Shown: positions 43,851-56,329, counted from the stretch's first letter. The stretch is 64,000 bases of DNA from Limnanthes douglasii subsp. nivea (GCA_036936605.1 JAUPFV010000002.1:165532813-165596812); one strand, 5' to 3'. Made by a program: numbers and translations. Notes: a model not told the origin generated them from the sequence alone.

Positions 43851-44499
43851 TATTAAACTGACTACAATTACCTAACAGTGGTTATCAAAATTTGGCATTA
43901 TCCTACACTACGAGGGCTCAATCTCAATCACAAGGCAGCCCTCCCACAACATAATATGAAACGACCAGCCTCCTACCCTATTGAGGGATATAAAACCCAA
44001 CAACTAAATTCCTACATTATCCTAGTAAAACCATGGCACAAAGCAAAGTATTCGAATATGAAAAACACACCTGCAAAACAGGTCCCCCTGTTCCTCCTTG
44101 CCAACAAGGAACATGCACTTGCAACTCCTAGAACATATTAAATTTGGCGTCCAAGATAAATACTGTGTTTTTCTTCTTCGGAATAAAAATACAGCACCAA
44201 AGGTTTTCTCTCAAGGAAAACTCCAAAATAAAATGCTAAGAAGAAATTTCTCTTCCTTTCTTTTCTGCTTTAAATATATCTGGATTCCTAGACTGCACTG
44301 CCACGAGACTTTAATCATTTTTGGGGAGACTAAATGATTAAATCAATTCCAAATCTACTTGTCAGAAAATGAATCAACTTTCACATGCCACCAAAAACGC
44401 GCCATCACATCACAAATGTTGACACGTGATTATAACATTTTCTACACATCTACGAACACAATTCAACATTTTATTCCATCCAGTAATTGCTACACAATT
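43851..44499 (-). other. Upstream region of the I extra ORF; no gene seen
   Basis: Between the extra ORF start (43,850) and the 3' LTR. Read on minus it has pyrimidine-rich and A-rich stretches and a TATATTTAAAG-like box near 44,270, plausible promoter material for the antisense ORF, but nothing decisive. Confidence 0.3.
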
Positions 44500-45190
44500 A
44501 CTCCATGGACTAGGAAAGAGATATGATAAGGTAGTATATGCCCAACCATAGATGTGAAGAAAAGGGAGTAAGTGGACATACCGAGCGAGAGCAGACCGAG
44601 TGATTCTTCTAGAGTCTAAGGACGAGCGGACCAGGTCTAGATAGGGAAGCAAAGAAGCAGAGTAAAAATACGCGCTACATCTTGCTCGGACTAAAATACG
44701 GTTACATCAAAGGCAAGGCAAGCGGACACAAATCAAACCAGTACGAGTTCGAGCAAGGTCGAGCATAACCTGCAGGAAGACCACGCGTACTCAAGTAAAC
44801 AGAAGACCGAATGCACATAGTAGAAGACTATGCGTGCTAGAGGTCGAGCTTAAAACTAATCGAATTTACATCAGGGGAACGGATCACTAAGCGTGCATAA
44901 GTAGAGCAAGGACACCCATAAACAACCATCATTATTAGCATTCAAGTGTATTGATTCAGTAAACACACAAAGACCATATCTCCATAATAGTGGACGAGAC
45001 TTCAGAATCATTAAGGATAATCATGGTCAACATGTGAAATCAATAACTTCACATAATAAATAATGTTGTAACTGTCGTAAACTATATAAATAGGGATCTA
45101 TAGTGATGTAATAAGGCATCTTCTTTTTCTTTCTAAATAAATAATAGTTTTACTACTTTGGCATACAATTGTTAAGTTTTTTCGTTAACA
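44500..45190 (+). repeat. 3' LTR of element I
   Basis: The CCGAGCGAGAGCAGACCGAG stretch at 44,581-44,600 and several GAGC/CGAG words match other LTRs of the family. TATA region ACTATATAAATAGGG (45,081-45,095). The U5 block AATAATAGTTTTACTACTTTGGC leads to the end TTCGTTAACA (45,181-45,190). The following bases do not look like a primer site, which supports a 3' rather than 5' LTR. The start near 44,500 is approximate. Confidence 0.65.
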
Positions 45191-45486
45191 ACACAACATG
45201 AGAAATCGCTCTCGACCCCAAATAAGTTGATGGGCATGTCTTTCTAGATCTACGCGATGGATCACATTGAGCCTTATTTTATAAGGACACCCTAAATTAC
45301 CAAATATTTAACAAACACGTAAACCACCACCCATACAACCTACAACTATTTATTACTTTAATCACTACCATGCACCTTAATCAACAAAATTAACACAACT
45401 ATTGCTCCATAAATCTCCAACAATATCACCAACGTAAGTCAAGCACAACAAAAATACATACCATACAGGTAGCAAACAAAAAATGT
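45191..45486. other. Gene-free stretch between LTR I and extra ORF M
   Basis: A/C-rich sequence with no recognisable motif. It may be the target-side flank of element I or the 3' end region of the M extra ORF. Confidence 0.3.
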
Positions 45487-47757
45487 TTAAATATTCAACT
45501 TTAGAACATAAAATATCAGGGATCGGGCAAGAGATGAATGGTCCTCATTTCCGGAATGACAGTTCCATACTAGCATCAAAGACACTTCAGTTAACATTGT
45601 CTTTGTGCCCATTGCATCAGACTTCGATACACCTGCCTCTTGCTTCTTCGCAACATGATCAACAGATGATAAGATAGTGCCCACCAATGTCAGTTGCTCA
45701 TCCATTAGATCAAATTTCTTCAATGACCCCAGCACCATCCCGAGGTTCAACTTCAGTAATTCTAGAATAGTTTCCCGCTATTCTTTTCCTTCATTCTCAT
45801 CGCCACCTTTATAACTTGGCTCTCTTGATCTTCTAAATCCTGCTCGGCTTTCTTCACCAGATCGAACCTCTCATGCTCCTTCTTTGTCTTCACATCTACA
45901 AAATTCATCCACAGATCGGCATTCTTCACAGTTAGCTCAATTACCATCTCATATTGATTTTCTATCCTCTTAGGTTGGGACATATTTTGCGTCAGCAAGC
46001 CAGCACTGTCAGACATTAAATTAATATTCTTTTGATTCATTCTTTGTTTTGTGCGGCAAATAAGGCCCTTCCACATAGCAACTCAAGAAACTCTTTCCAA
46101 CATGCGTTTTGTTCGTCAACAACCTAGGACAGCTCGCACCACAGGTCATCATATTCACGGACCGCCTTCTCATGATGCGTCCTCGCTGACCATTAGGAAT
46201 TTTTAACCCTAGCTAGCTCTGTGGTCAGGCCTCGAACCGAAACAGATACGGCTTTTGGCTGCCAGTTTTCCATTGCGTGGTAGTCGACGGTCGACAAGCG
46301 TCGATAAGCCAACACCATAAAATTATGAAGAGTTTGCACATACACACATAGCAGCCTTATTTCACACCTATACTTACCACTACTGAATTAATACAAGGTT
46401 ATTACGACTTACCTCGATGGCTAGTTCAAGTTTCAATTACAGAATCTCGCTCGTCGGCATATAATCATAAAGTGAAACTTTTAGGCCATCGCTTTAGTTT
46501 GTATAACATTATTAGAGACAGTTGCGACATCATCATGTCCAGTCGGTTAATCTCCTCGGTCCCTGCAACACCTTGGACATCCTCACCAGCACGACCTTTC
46601 ATTTGCACGAGTTCTTGCCTCATAATGTTTGCATATGACAAACCAGACCCTATGCTCTTCACAAAATCCTCCATACGCTGAGCTAGCCGCTCGTGCAACA
46701 TTTTCGTCTTAAATGGTATACCATCATCTGCATCAGGTTTTTTTCTCCATTACATTCTTTCGTTTTATCCTCTGACTCCTCTAGCACAACTACCTCGGGT
46801 GCCTTGCCCCCTTCTTTTACTGCCTCCGGTGGTGATGTCTCTCTGGTCTTCTTTTCCATCAGACTCTCTCGGCTTCATGGTTCTTATCCACCAACGCCAG
46901 CGTACGTTAGAATAATGGTATACCATTGAGTATTACCCGATTCCAAAACCACCTCCTCGTTAGTTTCCTCATCGTCTTCACGGGGACACCAACCCCCATC
47001 ATTCTCTTCCTTTTCTCTGATTGCTCGCTGCCATCTTCTTGGCGACTACTCTCTTTCATCCTGAATAATGAGCATTTATTTTTCCTTTCCCTTCTTCTCT
47101 CGAGCGGGCGATGACTCCACTGTCTCTCTCGCTTTGAAACTTTGGGAAACAATCAACCCAACCCAGTATTATTACAATCTTGATATGTTTTTTCCATCAA
47201 AGCTCACAATATATCGATAGTTGCCATCTCCCTACTACCTATCATTTTCACTTGACCGTTCTCAGCAACCTCCAACTCTAGCTCACGCCAAAGTCCAGAA
47301 TGAAGATATTTTACCTGCACGAACACGCGAAATGCTTCTGAGCCCCATGCTGCATTTGCAACCACTGACAAACCAAGCAACGGGTTCACCGCACCTTCCA
47401 GTCTTCATTCCATAACCACTCCTGGTATTTACCTTTATTTGCAAACAAAAAATAAAAATTCAAAGTGTATCACCGAGGGAATGTATTTGTTAAATATACA
47501 CAATGTTTAATCTTTACATTTAGTCCTCCAACCCCTCCTCAACTAAAGATTCATAACGAACACTCTCATGCTCCCGATTCTTGGACACCAACACGAATGT
47601 ATGTTTCCACTTTTTATCTGATGTGGGTAGACCCACCAATCTTATTACCGCTTTTAAGTTCGAGGTAGAAAAATGGAGATCGAGCTAGTTTTAAGACGTT
47701 AGCCACGACCAAGAAATTCGTTAGACACACGGGTATATCTAGAAGCTTGGAGCTCAG
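45487..47757 (-). pseudogene. Antisense extra ORF M (PF04195-type with coiled-coil C-terminus)
   Basis: Read leftwards from 47,757: SSKLLDIPVCLTNFLVVANV and KLARSPFFYLELKSG (compare TKLAKPPFFYAQLSG at 31,831-31,873), a non-coding gap ending TACCAG near 47,430, then VKYLHSGLWRELELEVAENG (47,250-47,320) and a block of charged pieces 46,465-47,152. The C-terminal part is helical: ENQYEMVIELTVKNADLWM, RFDLVKKAEQDLEDQESQVI (45,790-45,960). The N-terminal end is cut off by the LTR of element L. The pieces probably correspond to exons. Function unknown. Confidence 0.6.
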
Positions 47758-48036
47758 AGGTGCCTGTAATGCAATTAAATTTATATGTAATAAATTGTAT
47801 AGTTAATAGAAATTATTTAAACTGCTTGTAAATATAAGGGGTTAATGAATAAAGGGTGACGTTTTGTATTACTAATTTTTTTATACTAAGTCTAATGCGC
47901 CTATAAATAAAGGCAAATGTAATGAATAAATGGTGATTTTTTTTATTAGACAAGGCTTATTTTCTATTTTACTATCTCTCTACAACTAATCACTTTCTTT
48001 ACATTATCTCTCAAGAAACTAGATTCATATTTAACA
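47758..48036 (+). repeat. 5' LTR of element L (start missing)
   Basis: Matches 56,378-56,651 along its length, for example TATATGTAATAAATTGTATAG, TATACTAAGTCTAAT and CGCCTATAAAT (TATA box near 47,902), ending TTTAACA (48,030-48,036). Compared with the 3' LTR about 33 bp are missing at the start, where it is joined to the M extra ORF. Confidence 0.8.
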
Positions 48037-48039
48037 AAT

Positions 48040-48057
48040 TGGCGACCACATTCGGAG
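48040..48057 (+). other. Primer-binding site of element L
   Basis: TGGCGACCACATTCGGAG, three bases (AAT) after the LTR end. Same class as element G's site. Confidence 0.7.
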
Positions 48058-48107
48058 ATCTATTCAATTGGTACCTTGATATCACATCAAAAACCAAAAA
48101 TTGTACA

Positions 48108-48235
48108 GTTCTTACACAGTAATATCTCCCTAGATTGATATGGAACCAGGAAACAAAGTTGATACTACCGTTCTTGCACAATAATATCGCTCTAGATTGA
48201 TATGACAAGTATATTAAAAGAGAACAACACATTCA
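48108..48235 (+). repeat. 62-bp imperfect tandem duplication in the leader of L
   Basis: GTTCTTACACAGTAATATC (48,108) and GTTCTTGCACAATAATATC (48,170) each followed by CCTAGATTGATATG / TCTAGATTGATATG. Period 62 bp. It lies between the primer site and gag. Confidence 0.75.
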
Positions 48236-48239
48236 GTCA

Positions 48240-49260
48240 AGAAGGCTAAAATCAGAGGTACGACAAGCTGAAGAGAAATGTGAGCTAGAAAATAATCTGA
48301 TAGGTCATATTTTGAGTTTGATAAAGAGCATCATACCTCACAAAAAGAAAAGAAAGACAAACACAAGTATATTACATCTAGTAATACAAAATTGATAGCT
48401 ATAAATATGAGAAAGGATCATCTAAACACAATAGTAACCGGGGATCTTCAAAAGAAGAAAGAGGTCGGGCTCGAAAATCTCGTAAAGAATATAAACTATG
48501 AAAAGAAAATATGCATCATTGTTTAGAGAAACTGAATGGTATGAAGGGAATACATCTAACCAATACACAGGTGTGGTTGATTGGAATTTATATGTTGTTA
48601 TAGGAACATGAGAAGATGACTAGTATGTACAAGGGGTAGACTCGAGAAATTCTCTTTTAATATCTGAGATAAGGTCCATTACTCTTCCAAAGAGTATTGA
48701 TATCGGTAAGGTCGAAACATTCTATGGGATGCAGGATCCCGATGATCACATCAAACAATTCAAGAACTATATGATGAAGTTAGAAGATAATGACATGCTA
48801 GTGTACATAGCTTTTTGTCAGACATTAAAGGGCACAACATTGAAATGGTATAATCCAATTCTGAGGGGATCCATTACCAACGTTAAGGCTTTTTATACAG
48901 CTTTCGGGCGATAGTTTATGGGAAGCAAATAAATTTGTGCAAATGGAGATACAATAATACAATGTAAGCAAGTTGTGGGAGAGAAATTGAAGGACTATAC
49001 GATGTTATGTCTATTGTTCATCAATATTTGAAGTATGTTATTAGATATCATGTGGTGTGGTTTGAAGTGACCAAAAGGTGGTTATGGAATGTTATGCAAC
49101 AACACTCAGGGTTCGAATTTCTAATTATGAGGATCAAATGGTTGAATAGCAATCAAAGGGGTTGACTTTGATAAAGAGGGAATGGATAATCCGAGAGAAA
49201 ATTCGGGTTCTTTAACAGTGAGTGAGGATATCGAAGAGCCTATTTTTTCTAATAGGAATA
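48240..49260 (+). pseudogene. Gag, element L
   Basis: The N-terminal charged region (48,240-48,660) is fragmented. The gag core is in the open piece 48,729-48,914: MQDPDDHIKQFKNYMMKLED, FCQTLKGTTLKWYNPILRGS, VKAFYTAFGR, then a stop and FMGSK. It is closest to element G (14,000-14,220). After 49,000 the sequence degenerates and most of gag's second half and the protease active site are not recognisable. Confidence 0.7.
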
Positions 49261-50150
49261 TTTTATGAATATGAACGTTGTTTTCCTCTGCTTTGCGTGA
49301 CCAATTGTTAGAATTTTTGTTTCATATTTTGGATGTTTGTTTCTTGGAAAAAAAAAGGGTGCGTTATTCCCATTTGAAATAATACGCCACAACCTAGCTA
49401 TAAATTCGAGGATAAAGTCTGTTATTCAGAAGAGGGGAGATTTTTCTGTGGAAAAAGTCATAGGCTATTGTTCAAGAGGTGGATCGCCTCCTAATGGTCG
49501 AATATATTACGGAGGCAAAATATTCTTTATCGACTACAAATCCGATATTAGTAAAAAAGAAGAACAGAAAGTGGTGAATGTGTGTTGATTTCACATATTT
49601 AAATCGAGCATGCCCTAAAGATCCATTTGTTGTCCCTCCAATAGATCAGCTAGTTGATTCTACTTCAAAGAATAAAATTCTCTCTTTTATGGATGTCTTT
49701 GCAGGATATAATTAGATTCAAATGGATCCCAAAGATCAGGAAATTACTACATTCATTACTTATTGAGGACTACATTGTTATATGGTCATGCCATTTGGGT
49801 TGAAGAAGGATGGAGCGACATATCAAAGGTTGGTGATAAGGCTTTTGCTTCTGAGATTGGAAGGAATATGGCGGTATACATTGATGATATGTTGGTTAAA
49901 ATCTCCACAGATAATGAACACCTCGAAGATCTAGAGGAGACCTTTCTGAGTTCGATACTTTTGGTGTCCGATCAGGGAAAGTTTTAGGGTATATCATTAT
50001 TTAACAAAGGGATAGAAGCGGATACTGAACAGTTAAAGGCTTTGGTTTCGGTGACATAGCATCGAACTATAAATAAGGTGCAAGTCTTGATAGGAAGATT
50101 AACATCCCTAAATCGATATATGTCAAGGTTTTTTGACAAATATTTTCCTT
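49261..50150 (+). pseudogene. Reverse transcriptase, element L
   Basis: SRIKSVIQKRGDFSVEKVI (49,400-49,460), then KWWMCVDFTYLNRACPKDPF (49,570-49,630), IDQLVDSTSKNKILSFMDVF (49,640-49,700), GLHCYMVMPFGLKKDGATYQ (49,770-49,830), and in the open piece 49,763-49,987 NMAVYIDDMLVKIST with the catalytic YIDD (49,875-49,890). Then RTINKVQVLIGRLTSLNRYM (50,065-50,125). Frames change several times. Confidence 0.8.
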
Positions 50151-50690
50151 TTTCCAAGTATTACAAAGACCCAAAGAGTTTGAATGGACGCCAGATTGTG
50201 AAGTAGCTTTTTCGAAGATTAAAGAGCTTTTGTTGTCACTAGAGATTTTGTCTAAGCCTCGAATTGGAGAGCATTTATTTTCTTATATAGTAGTGTCTAA
50301 TTTTGCTGTAAGTGTCGTTTTGATATACGAAGAAAAATGAGTTTTAAAATTAGTTTATTATGTTAGCAAACGTTTTTTGGCATCAGAGAAAAGATATTTG
50401 AAGCTTGAAAAATTGGTTTTGTCTTTGGGGGTGGCAGCTAGGAAAATGCGCCTTTATTTTCAAGTTCAAACCATTATGGTTTGAACTTCTTTTCTACTAA
50501 AGAATGTGTTATAACGACCAGACATTTCTGGTAGAATGACCAAATGGTCAGTAGATTTGGGAGATTTTGACATCATTTTCGCTCCTCGAACGACTTTTAA
50601 AGCTCAAACATTAGCTGATTTTCAAGTCGAATTTCATTCAAGCCAATCAGATGAGAGGACAGATAAAGAAGTCTTGCTAGAAACTTTGAT
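50151..50690 (+). pseudogene. RNase H (first), element L
   Basis: EFEWTPDCEVAFSKIKELLL (50,180-50,235), EHLFSYIVVSNFAVSVVLIY (50,270-50,330), a stop, LVYYVSKRFLASEKRYLKLE, VAARKMRLYFQVQTIMV, another stop, and GRMTKWSVDLGDFDIIFAPR (50,530-50,592), ADFQVEFHSS. Long stretches are open between the stops. Confidence 0.8.
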
Positions 50691-50698
50691 GTGGGTGG

Positions 50699-51050
50699 TT
50701 TGAACAGATGGTGGGTCGAGCATATTGGGATGTAGTGCATGGGTTCGATTAGTTGCTCATTCCGGACATACAATATATGAGGCTATTCAGTTTGGTTTTC
50801 TCGTATCGAATAATGAGGATGAATATGAGGCTTGGTTAGATGGTTTAACGCTTGCAAATATCTGTAAAGCAACAACAGTTCGTTTGGAAACAGATTCGCA
50901 GCTAGTAGCAAATCATATAACAGGTGTATCTAAGGCCAAGAAAGATCAATTAATTTTGTATCTACGTGAGCTTCAAAATTTGACTCTTTTGTTTGACAAA
51001 GTAATTGTTTAACCGAGGAGATAATATAGTTGTTGATTCTTTAGCAATAA
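50699..51050 (+). pseudogene. Second RNase H, element L
   Basis: A stop precedes TDGGSSILGCSAWVRLVA (50,705-50,758; first Asp). The open piece 50,725-51,012 continues IQFGFLVSNNEDEYEAWLDG (Glu), LETDSQLVANHITGVSKAKK (Asp) and ELQNLTLLFDKVIV. VDSLAIIAYT closes the domain just after. All three expected acidic residues are visible; this is the cleanest second RNase H here. Confidence 0.85.
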
Positions 51051-51079
51051 TTGCTTATACATAAGAATATCGATGAATA

Positions 51080-51780
51080 TTGTTAAAAGAAAGTCATTCA
51101 ATTTGGACACGACCATAACAGTGTAAATATACTGAGGAAGTAATTTGTCACTCCAGATATAATTTCAAATGATTTGAGGTTTGATATCCTTAATTTTTTT
51201 ACTAAGAGGTATGTTACCTCAAGATGCACAACTAGCTAAAATATTAAAATATAAGGCCCTAATTATGTTGTATTGGATGAAGTGTTATATAAAACATCTT
51301 TAAGTAGACCATTGTTGAGTTGTTTGGGAAGGCAAAAATCTCAAGAAAATTTATATGAGTTGCATGATGTTGAAGGTTCAGCTCACTGTGGTTTCAAGTC
51401 TTTGATGCGTCGGGTTTTGTTGGTAGGTTATTATTGGCCTTTAATTATGAATGATGCTAAAGTCTTAGTTCGAGACTGTGATACTTGTCAATGTTTTGCC
51501 AATTCTATTCCCAAACCGGAAATATTGCTTATTTCCATATCTGAAGATATTCTTTTCTATAGATGGGGAATATATTTGGGAGGGTCATTTCCTATGGCTT
51601 CTAGAGGGTGTCAAATGCTTATAGTAGCGGTAGATTACTTTCCAAGTGGGCTGAAGCTGAACCATTATCTAGTATAAAATCCAATGATGTTATTAAGTTC
51701 ATTATAAATAATATAGGTTGTCGCTTTGGAGTTCCTTGGAAAATACAGATAATGGTCTTTAATTCAAAAACAAAAATGAA
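51080..51780 (+). pseudogene. Integrase, element L (truncated in the catalytic core)
   Basis: The open piece 51,273-51,677 has MDEVLYKTSLSRPLLSCLGR, LYELHDVEGSAHCGFKSLMR (H-x-H), VLVRDCDTCQCFANSIPKPE (C-x2-C) and MLIVAVDYFPSGL with the first Asp (51,620-51,650). KSNDVIKFIINNIGCRFGVP follows, and at the second-Asp position the sequence gives way to the tail of the antisense extra ORF at about 51,770. The Glu block and C-terminal domain are absent. Confidence 0.75.
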
Positions 51781-53300
51781 TTTTTTTGCGTTTTGAGTGG
51801 AAAATAAATGACAATTAATCATCCTCCTCGTAGTTCGCTTCGGATGAATCTCCTTCTTGTTCAGTAGCATTTTCATTTTTATATGACTCTGTCTAGTCAG
51901 AAAAATCAGTTCGAACAAGGTCGAAGGTTTAACTGGGACGATTATCTATGGGGATCAATTCCCAAAAGCTTGACATAATTTCTTTTGGGAATGCTGCATG
52001 AAATTCGTAGATTAAAGTGGTTGTCTGTTGCTCCTCAGTGTTTTTAATTAAAGCTAAGCCATCCAATCCACCTTGAGTGTTGGTAGTTTGCACAACGACT
52101 TGTTTTTCTTCTTCGGATGTCATCTTGAATGCATCGATATCATCAATCAGTTTCTTATTTTCTCCTTCACTCTTGTTCAACGATTTTTAAAGAGAGGAGT
52201 ATTTTTTTGTTCCTCGGATATCTCCCTAGCATGTTTAGCTTTAAGTTCATCCATTTCATCTTGATGGGAAGTCTTGAGCTCTTTTGTTTGTTGATCATAC
52301 ATAGAGCGTAAATAACGTTTGAGGTGGATGGCTCCTTTGATAAATTATGATCTGTCAACCTCGAACACATGGAATTGGTCCTCCGGTTGTTTGCCAAATA
52401 TTTATCTCATCTTTTTCTCTCTAGCGTCATCGTTTTTATATGAGACAATATCTGTCTCAAATGATTATAGTAGTGGTAGATTACTTTCCAAGTGGGCTAA
52501 AGCTGAACCATTATCTAGTATAAAATCCAATGATTTTATTAAGTTCATTGTATAGGTTGTCGCTTTGGAGTTCCTTCGAAAATCAACACAGATAAGTGTC
52601 TTTAATTCAAAAACACAGAAATGATTTTTTTTGGGCTTTGAGTGGAAAATAAATGACAATTAATCATCCTCCTCGGAGTTCGCTTCGGATGAATCTCCTT
52701 CTTGTTCACCAGCATTTTCATTTTTATATGACTCTGTCTCATCAGAAAAATCAGTTCGAACAAGGTCGAAGGTTTAACTGGGACGATTATCTATGGGAAT
52801 CGATTCCCAAAAGCTTGACATAATTTCTTTTAGGAATGTTGCATGAAATTCGCAGAGTAAAGTGGTTGTTTGTTGCTCATTGGCGTTTTTAATTAAAGCT
52901 AAGGCATCCAATCCACACGGAGTCTTGGCATTGTGCACAACGGCTTGTTTTTCTACTTCGGATGTCATCTTGAATGCATCGATATCATAAGTCAGTTTCT
53001 TCTTTTCTCCTTCACTCTTGTTTAGAGATTCTTAAAGAGAGGAGTATTTTTTTGTTCCTCGGATATCTCCTTGGCATGTTTAGCTTTAAGTTCATCCATT
53101 TCATCCTGATGGGAAGTCTTGAGCTCTTTTGTTTGTTGATCATACATAGAGCATAAATAACGTTTGAGGTGGATGGCTCCTTTGATAAATTCTGATTTGT
53201 CAACCTCGAACACATGAAATTGGCCCTTCGGTTGTTTGCCAAATATTTATCTCATCTTTTTCTCTGTAGCGTCATCTTTTTTTATATCGTACAATATATG
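51608..53300. repeat. 0.85-kb tandem duplication across the integrase/extra-ORF junction in L
   Basis: 51,608-52,454 and 52,455-53,300 are nearly the same sequence. Both begin CAAATG(C/A)TTATAGTAG(C/T)GGTAGATTACTT, contain the integrase KSND block, GACAATTAATCATCCTCCTC, the extra-ORF tail, and end near CTCT(A/G)...AGCGTCATC. Differences are scattered substitutions and small indels, so the duplication is not recent. Confidence 0.85.
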
Positions 53301-55631
53301 TAGCCATGATTTCTAAATGGCTGTGAGAATAATTTATTTCTATGCACAACGTTTTTGCTACTGATTCAAGATTGGAAAAAAGGTTCAATAGAAGTAAAAC
53401 TTCTTCGGATGGCTCTTGGATAGGGATGAACATTTGATTATTGAAAGGAGTAAGATCAATGGAGGAGGGAGTCAAAGGAAGATCTTGATTCAGCCTTTCA
53501 ATTAGATCAGAAGCAGTAACCTGACAACCAATTTGTTGAAGTTGTTCTTTGATCTGTTGGACCTTCAGATCCATATATTTATAGAGGTTTTGAAGCTCCT
53601 CTTTACTAATGGGCTCATCAAGAATAAAGTAGTCATCTCTTTGATGATCATCCGCTGCAGGTTCTCTTCGATAATCTTCCACTACAGTTTCTTCAGTTCC
53701 GAAAGTAGGAATATCTGAAGCAACTTCCTTGGAATTCTTTTCTGCTCTTTTAACAGGTGAAGTTTTCGAAGTGTAATTTTTCTTTGGGGAAATTGTTTTC
53801 TTTTATTTTGAAGAAGGTTCAGCTTTGAGTCCTTCTTCGGTTGTATGAAGGATAAATTCAGTTTCTTTCCTCTTTGGTCTTAGTCTCCTTATTTTGTGGC
53901 TTCGATTTAGTTGAAGGGCTAGCATTAGATGCAGTAGTTGTTTTTTCCTTTTCCCTTTTTTTCCAAGGGCAAATGACTATGAAATCTGTTTCGCACATGA
54001 AAAATAACCTTATTTCAAGTTCTAACAATCTCTTCACAACAAGTTGTGCGTTAGGTGGCTCCATTAAATATTCGGGGAGGTCGGCACCCCGGGAGATCCT
54101 CCACATATGACTAGTGATGAAGTTTATAGATTGAAAAGATTAGTGGAATCCATTGCCCCATACCTTTTCTGTCCAAGTGGCAAACTTGGCAAAAATATCT
54201 ACCGCATCTTTTTTCGACCATTATACCTCTTCGAAATTCCTGAGTACAATAGCAATACACGTAAAAAAATTATTTAAGCCACAAAATATCGGTAGAAATG
54301 ATAACAGATTTTCATGTTGTTTCTCCAAATAAGTTTCAGCTTTGAAGGGTTTTCTTCGGATATGTTTTTCCCATCCACCGAAGCTCCAGATATAAATACA
54401 AATATTTGTTTATAGAATTATTCAACTTCGAGCAGATCGCCGATAATTTTAAAATCCTTAGTAAGTGTTAGATAGTAGAAAGGAAATATTCACCCTTCGA
54501 AAGTCCATTCATGGCGATGAAGTCTTTGATGGAGAGAGAGGTTTGGCTTAGTCTAAAAGCCATAATCACTGACAGAATGGTTAAGTACAAATTCGATGTT
54601 GCTTATGTGGGGATGAGTTTGAGGATTTCGAAGTACTCCACTGTCACCGGAACTAATGGGAACCGAAGACCACAATTGATGATCTTAGGATAGACCACCA
54701 ATTCATTTGCTCCACAATCAAGTAGAGTTTCCTCTCTTTTGGTAGTCGAAGTGTTATGTTGTCTGTCATTCCCAATTTTATTTTTAGATAACTAGCTTGA
54801 GCTTCATTATAATAAATATATGGCCTGTTTTTCAGCGTCATGATGTATTCGAGGAGAAGTGGTTTTAAATTCACACTTATTGAGGTAGCAACGTCCTTGG
54901 GAAATTCAACTAGAGCCTTATTTTTCTTTCTTTTTTTCTCAGGTGCACCTTGTTTCGAAGCGTCGTCTTTAGTATCATATGCATCCCCACTTCCTTTAGC
55001 CTTGACATTTGACATACTTGCTTCTAAATCAACTTCTTCTTTCGAAGCTTCGTCTATTAGTTGAGGAGGATTTCAGTTCGACGCTTGATTTTCTTCTTGA
55101 GTATTCGAGGGATTTTATTATGACTCCAAGTTGGTCTCAACAATCTCCTTGGGGGGAGGAGATGGTGGCATAAAGTTATTGGTGATGTTTTGAGAAGTGT
55201 TGTCAGCTTTGATATCTCTCATAACTATGAATGTTTTCTTTTTAATAGGAAACCTTTGGGAGAGATGAGATTTTGGCGTGTTTTTTTAGGGGGATTAGAG
55301 GTGATGGTGATGAATATTTTTTCTGATCTACTGTCAGTGGATGAACTTTGTGTTACTTTGCGATTATTTTGAGGAGAAACATATGCGAAGCTAGAATGTA
55401 CTGGAGAAGAGTTTTGAGGAACTGATTGTGAAGAATTTGTTAGTAAAAGTTGTTGGAGTTGTGATGGTCAAGACGATTATCAATGAGATTTTGGTAAATG
55501 TATATTTTTTTTTCTATGTTAGATGAACTTGGAAACTCAAGGGAACTCTGATTGGGATTGAAATTACTATAAACAGTTTTGGGTTGAAAATTGAGGAGAA
55601 TTGGGTTTTTCGTTGTTGTTGATTTTTTCAT
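51929..55631 (-). pseudogene. Antisense extra ORF of element L
   Basis: From the promoter side: ATG at 55,631, MKKSTTTKNPILLNF (55,440-55,631); a lysine-rich stretch and DNITLRLPKERKLYLI, KFEFPKDVATSI-like sequence (54,653-55,015); ISRGADLPEYLMEPPNAQLV and ELEIRLFFMCETDFIVICPW (53,858-54,106); EDYRREPAADDHQRDDYFIL and LQNLYKYMDLKVQQIKEQLQ (53,272-53,682); coiled-coil KELKTSHQDEMDELKAKHAK (53,022-53,213); and EFHATFLKEIMSSFWESIPI (52,774-52,968). The last two parts are repeated by the duplication (51,929-52,397). Frame breaks may be partly introns. Function unknown. Confidence 0.65.
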
Positions 55632-55689
55632 AAACTAAGTGAAGAAGAATCTACAAATTAGTTCATAAAATTTGATGGTTGGCTGGGAA

Positions 55690-55830
55690 ATATGAATTTC
55701 TGGCGAAGGTAGCCAATAAAGTGAGTTCTCAAGTGAAAGTAGCTAATGATTCTCTCAGGAAAAAGTTGCTTTTTCTTACTAAAATGTACGTGTGAAACAC
55801 AAATAGTGGATGAGAGGAGTATTTATAAAG
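55690..55830 (-). promoter_or_regulatory. Antisense promoter region driving the L extra ORF
   Basis: On the minus strand a TTTATAAATACTCCTCTC box (TATA at 55,821-55,827) lies about 190 bp before the ATG at 55,631. Downstream are CACTTGAGA (55,725-55,733) and TTATTGGCTACCTTCGCCAG (55,691-55,710). The same three-part arrangement is conserved at 63,194-63,315 in element P. This supports transcription of the extra ORF from its own promoter. Confidence 0.55.
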
Positions 55831-56329
55831 AAAATGAGAGAGAGAATGGTCAGAGAAGTAGAATAGGTGGTATGATTATTGGATAAAAAGATGGAATATC
55901 AAATGGTTGCTTATAAAGATGTAATGTGACACTTATTAGTTGTCAAACCTAATGGCATGCCTAGTGGGTCATCGCATGTGTACTAGACCATTCTAAACAT
56001 TTCTGACCGTTATGAGAAGGCTAACTCATGATTCTACGTATGAATATTCGAAGTGAAAACAAAAGGACAAGCCAGTTTTAAGGTAAACATGTGTACAAGT
56101 TTATTCGAGAAGGATAAGAATATGACCTGGCATTCTTGAAACAGTTGATAAACGACTTATATTCAACGAAAATCTAAAGGTGTGTTTATTCGAGGACAAC
56201 AACTAATTAATACAAATTCTTTTGACAAGTATATGAGAAGTTCCAATCCAAAGCAAATTAGATTTTGACAAGAAACATTTTTCGCCCACCATGATTTCTG
56301 ATGATTATTAGTTCTTATTCATTGACCTT

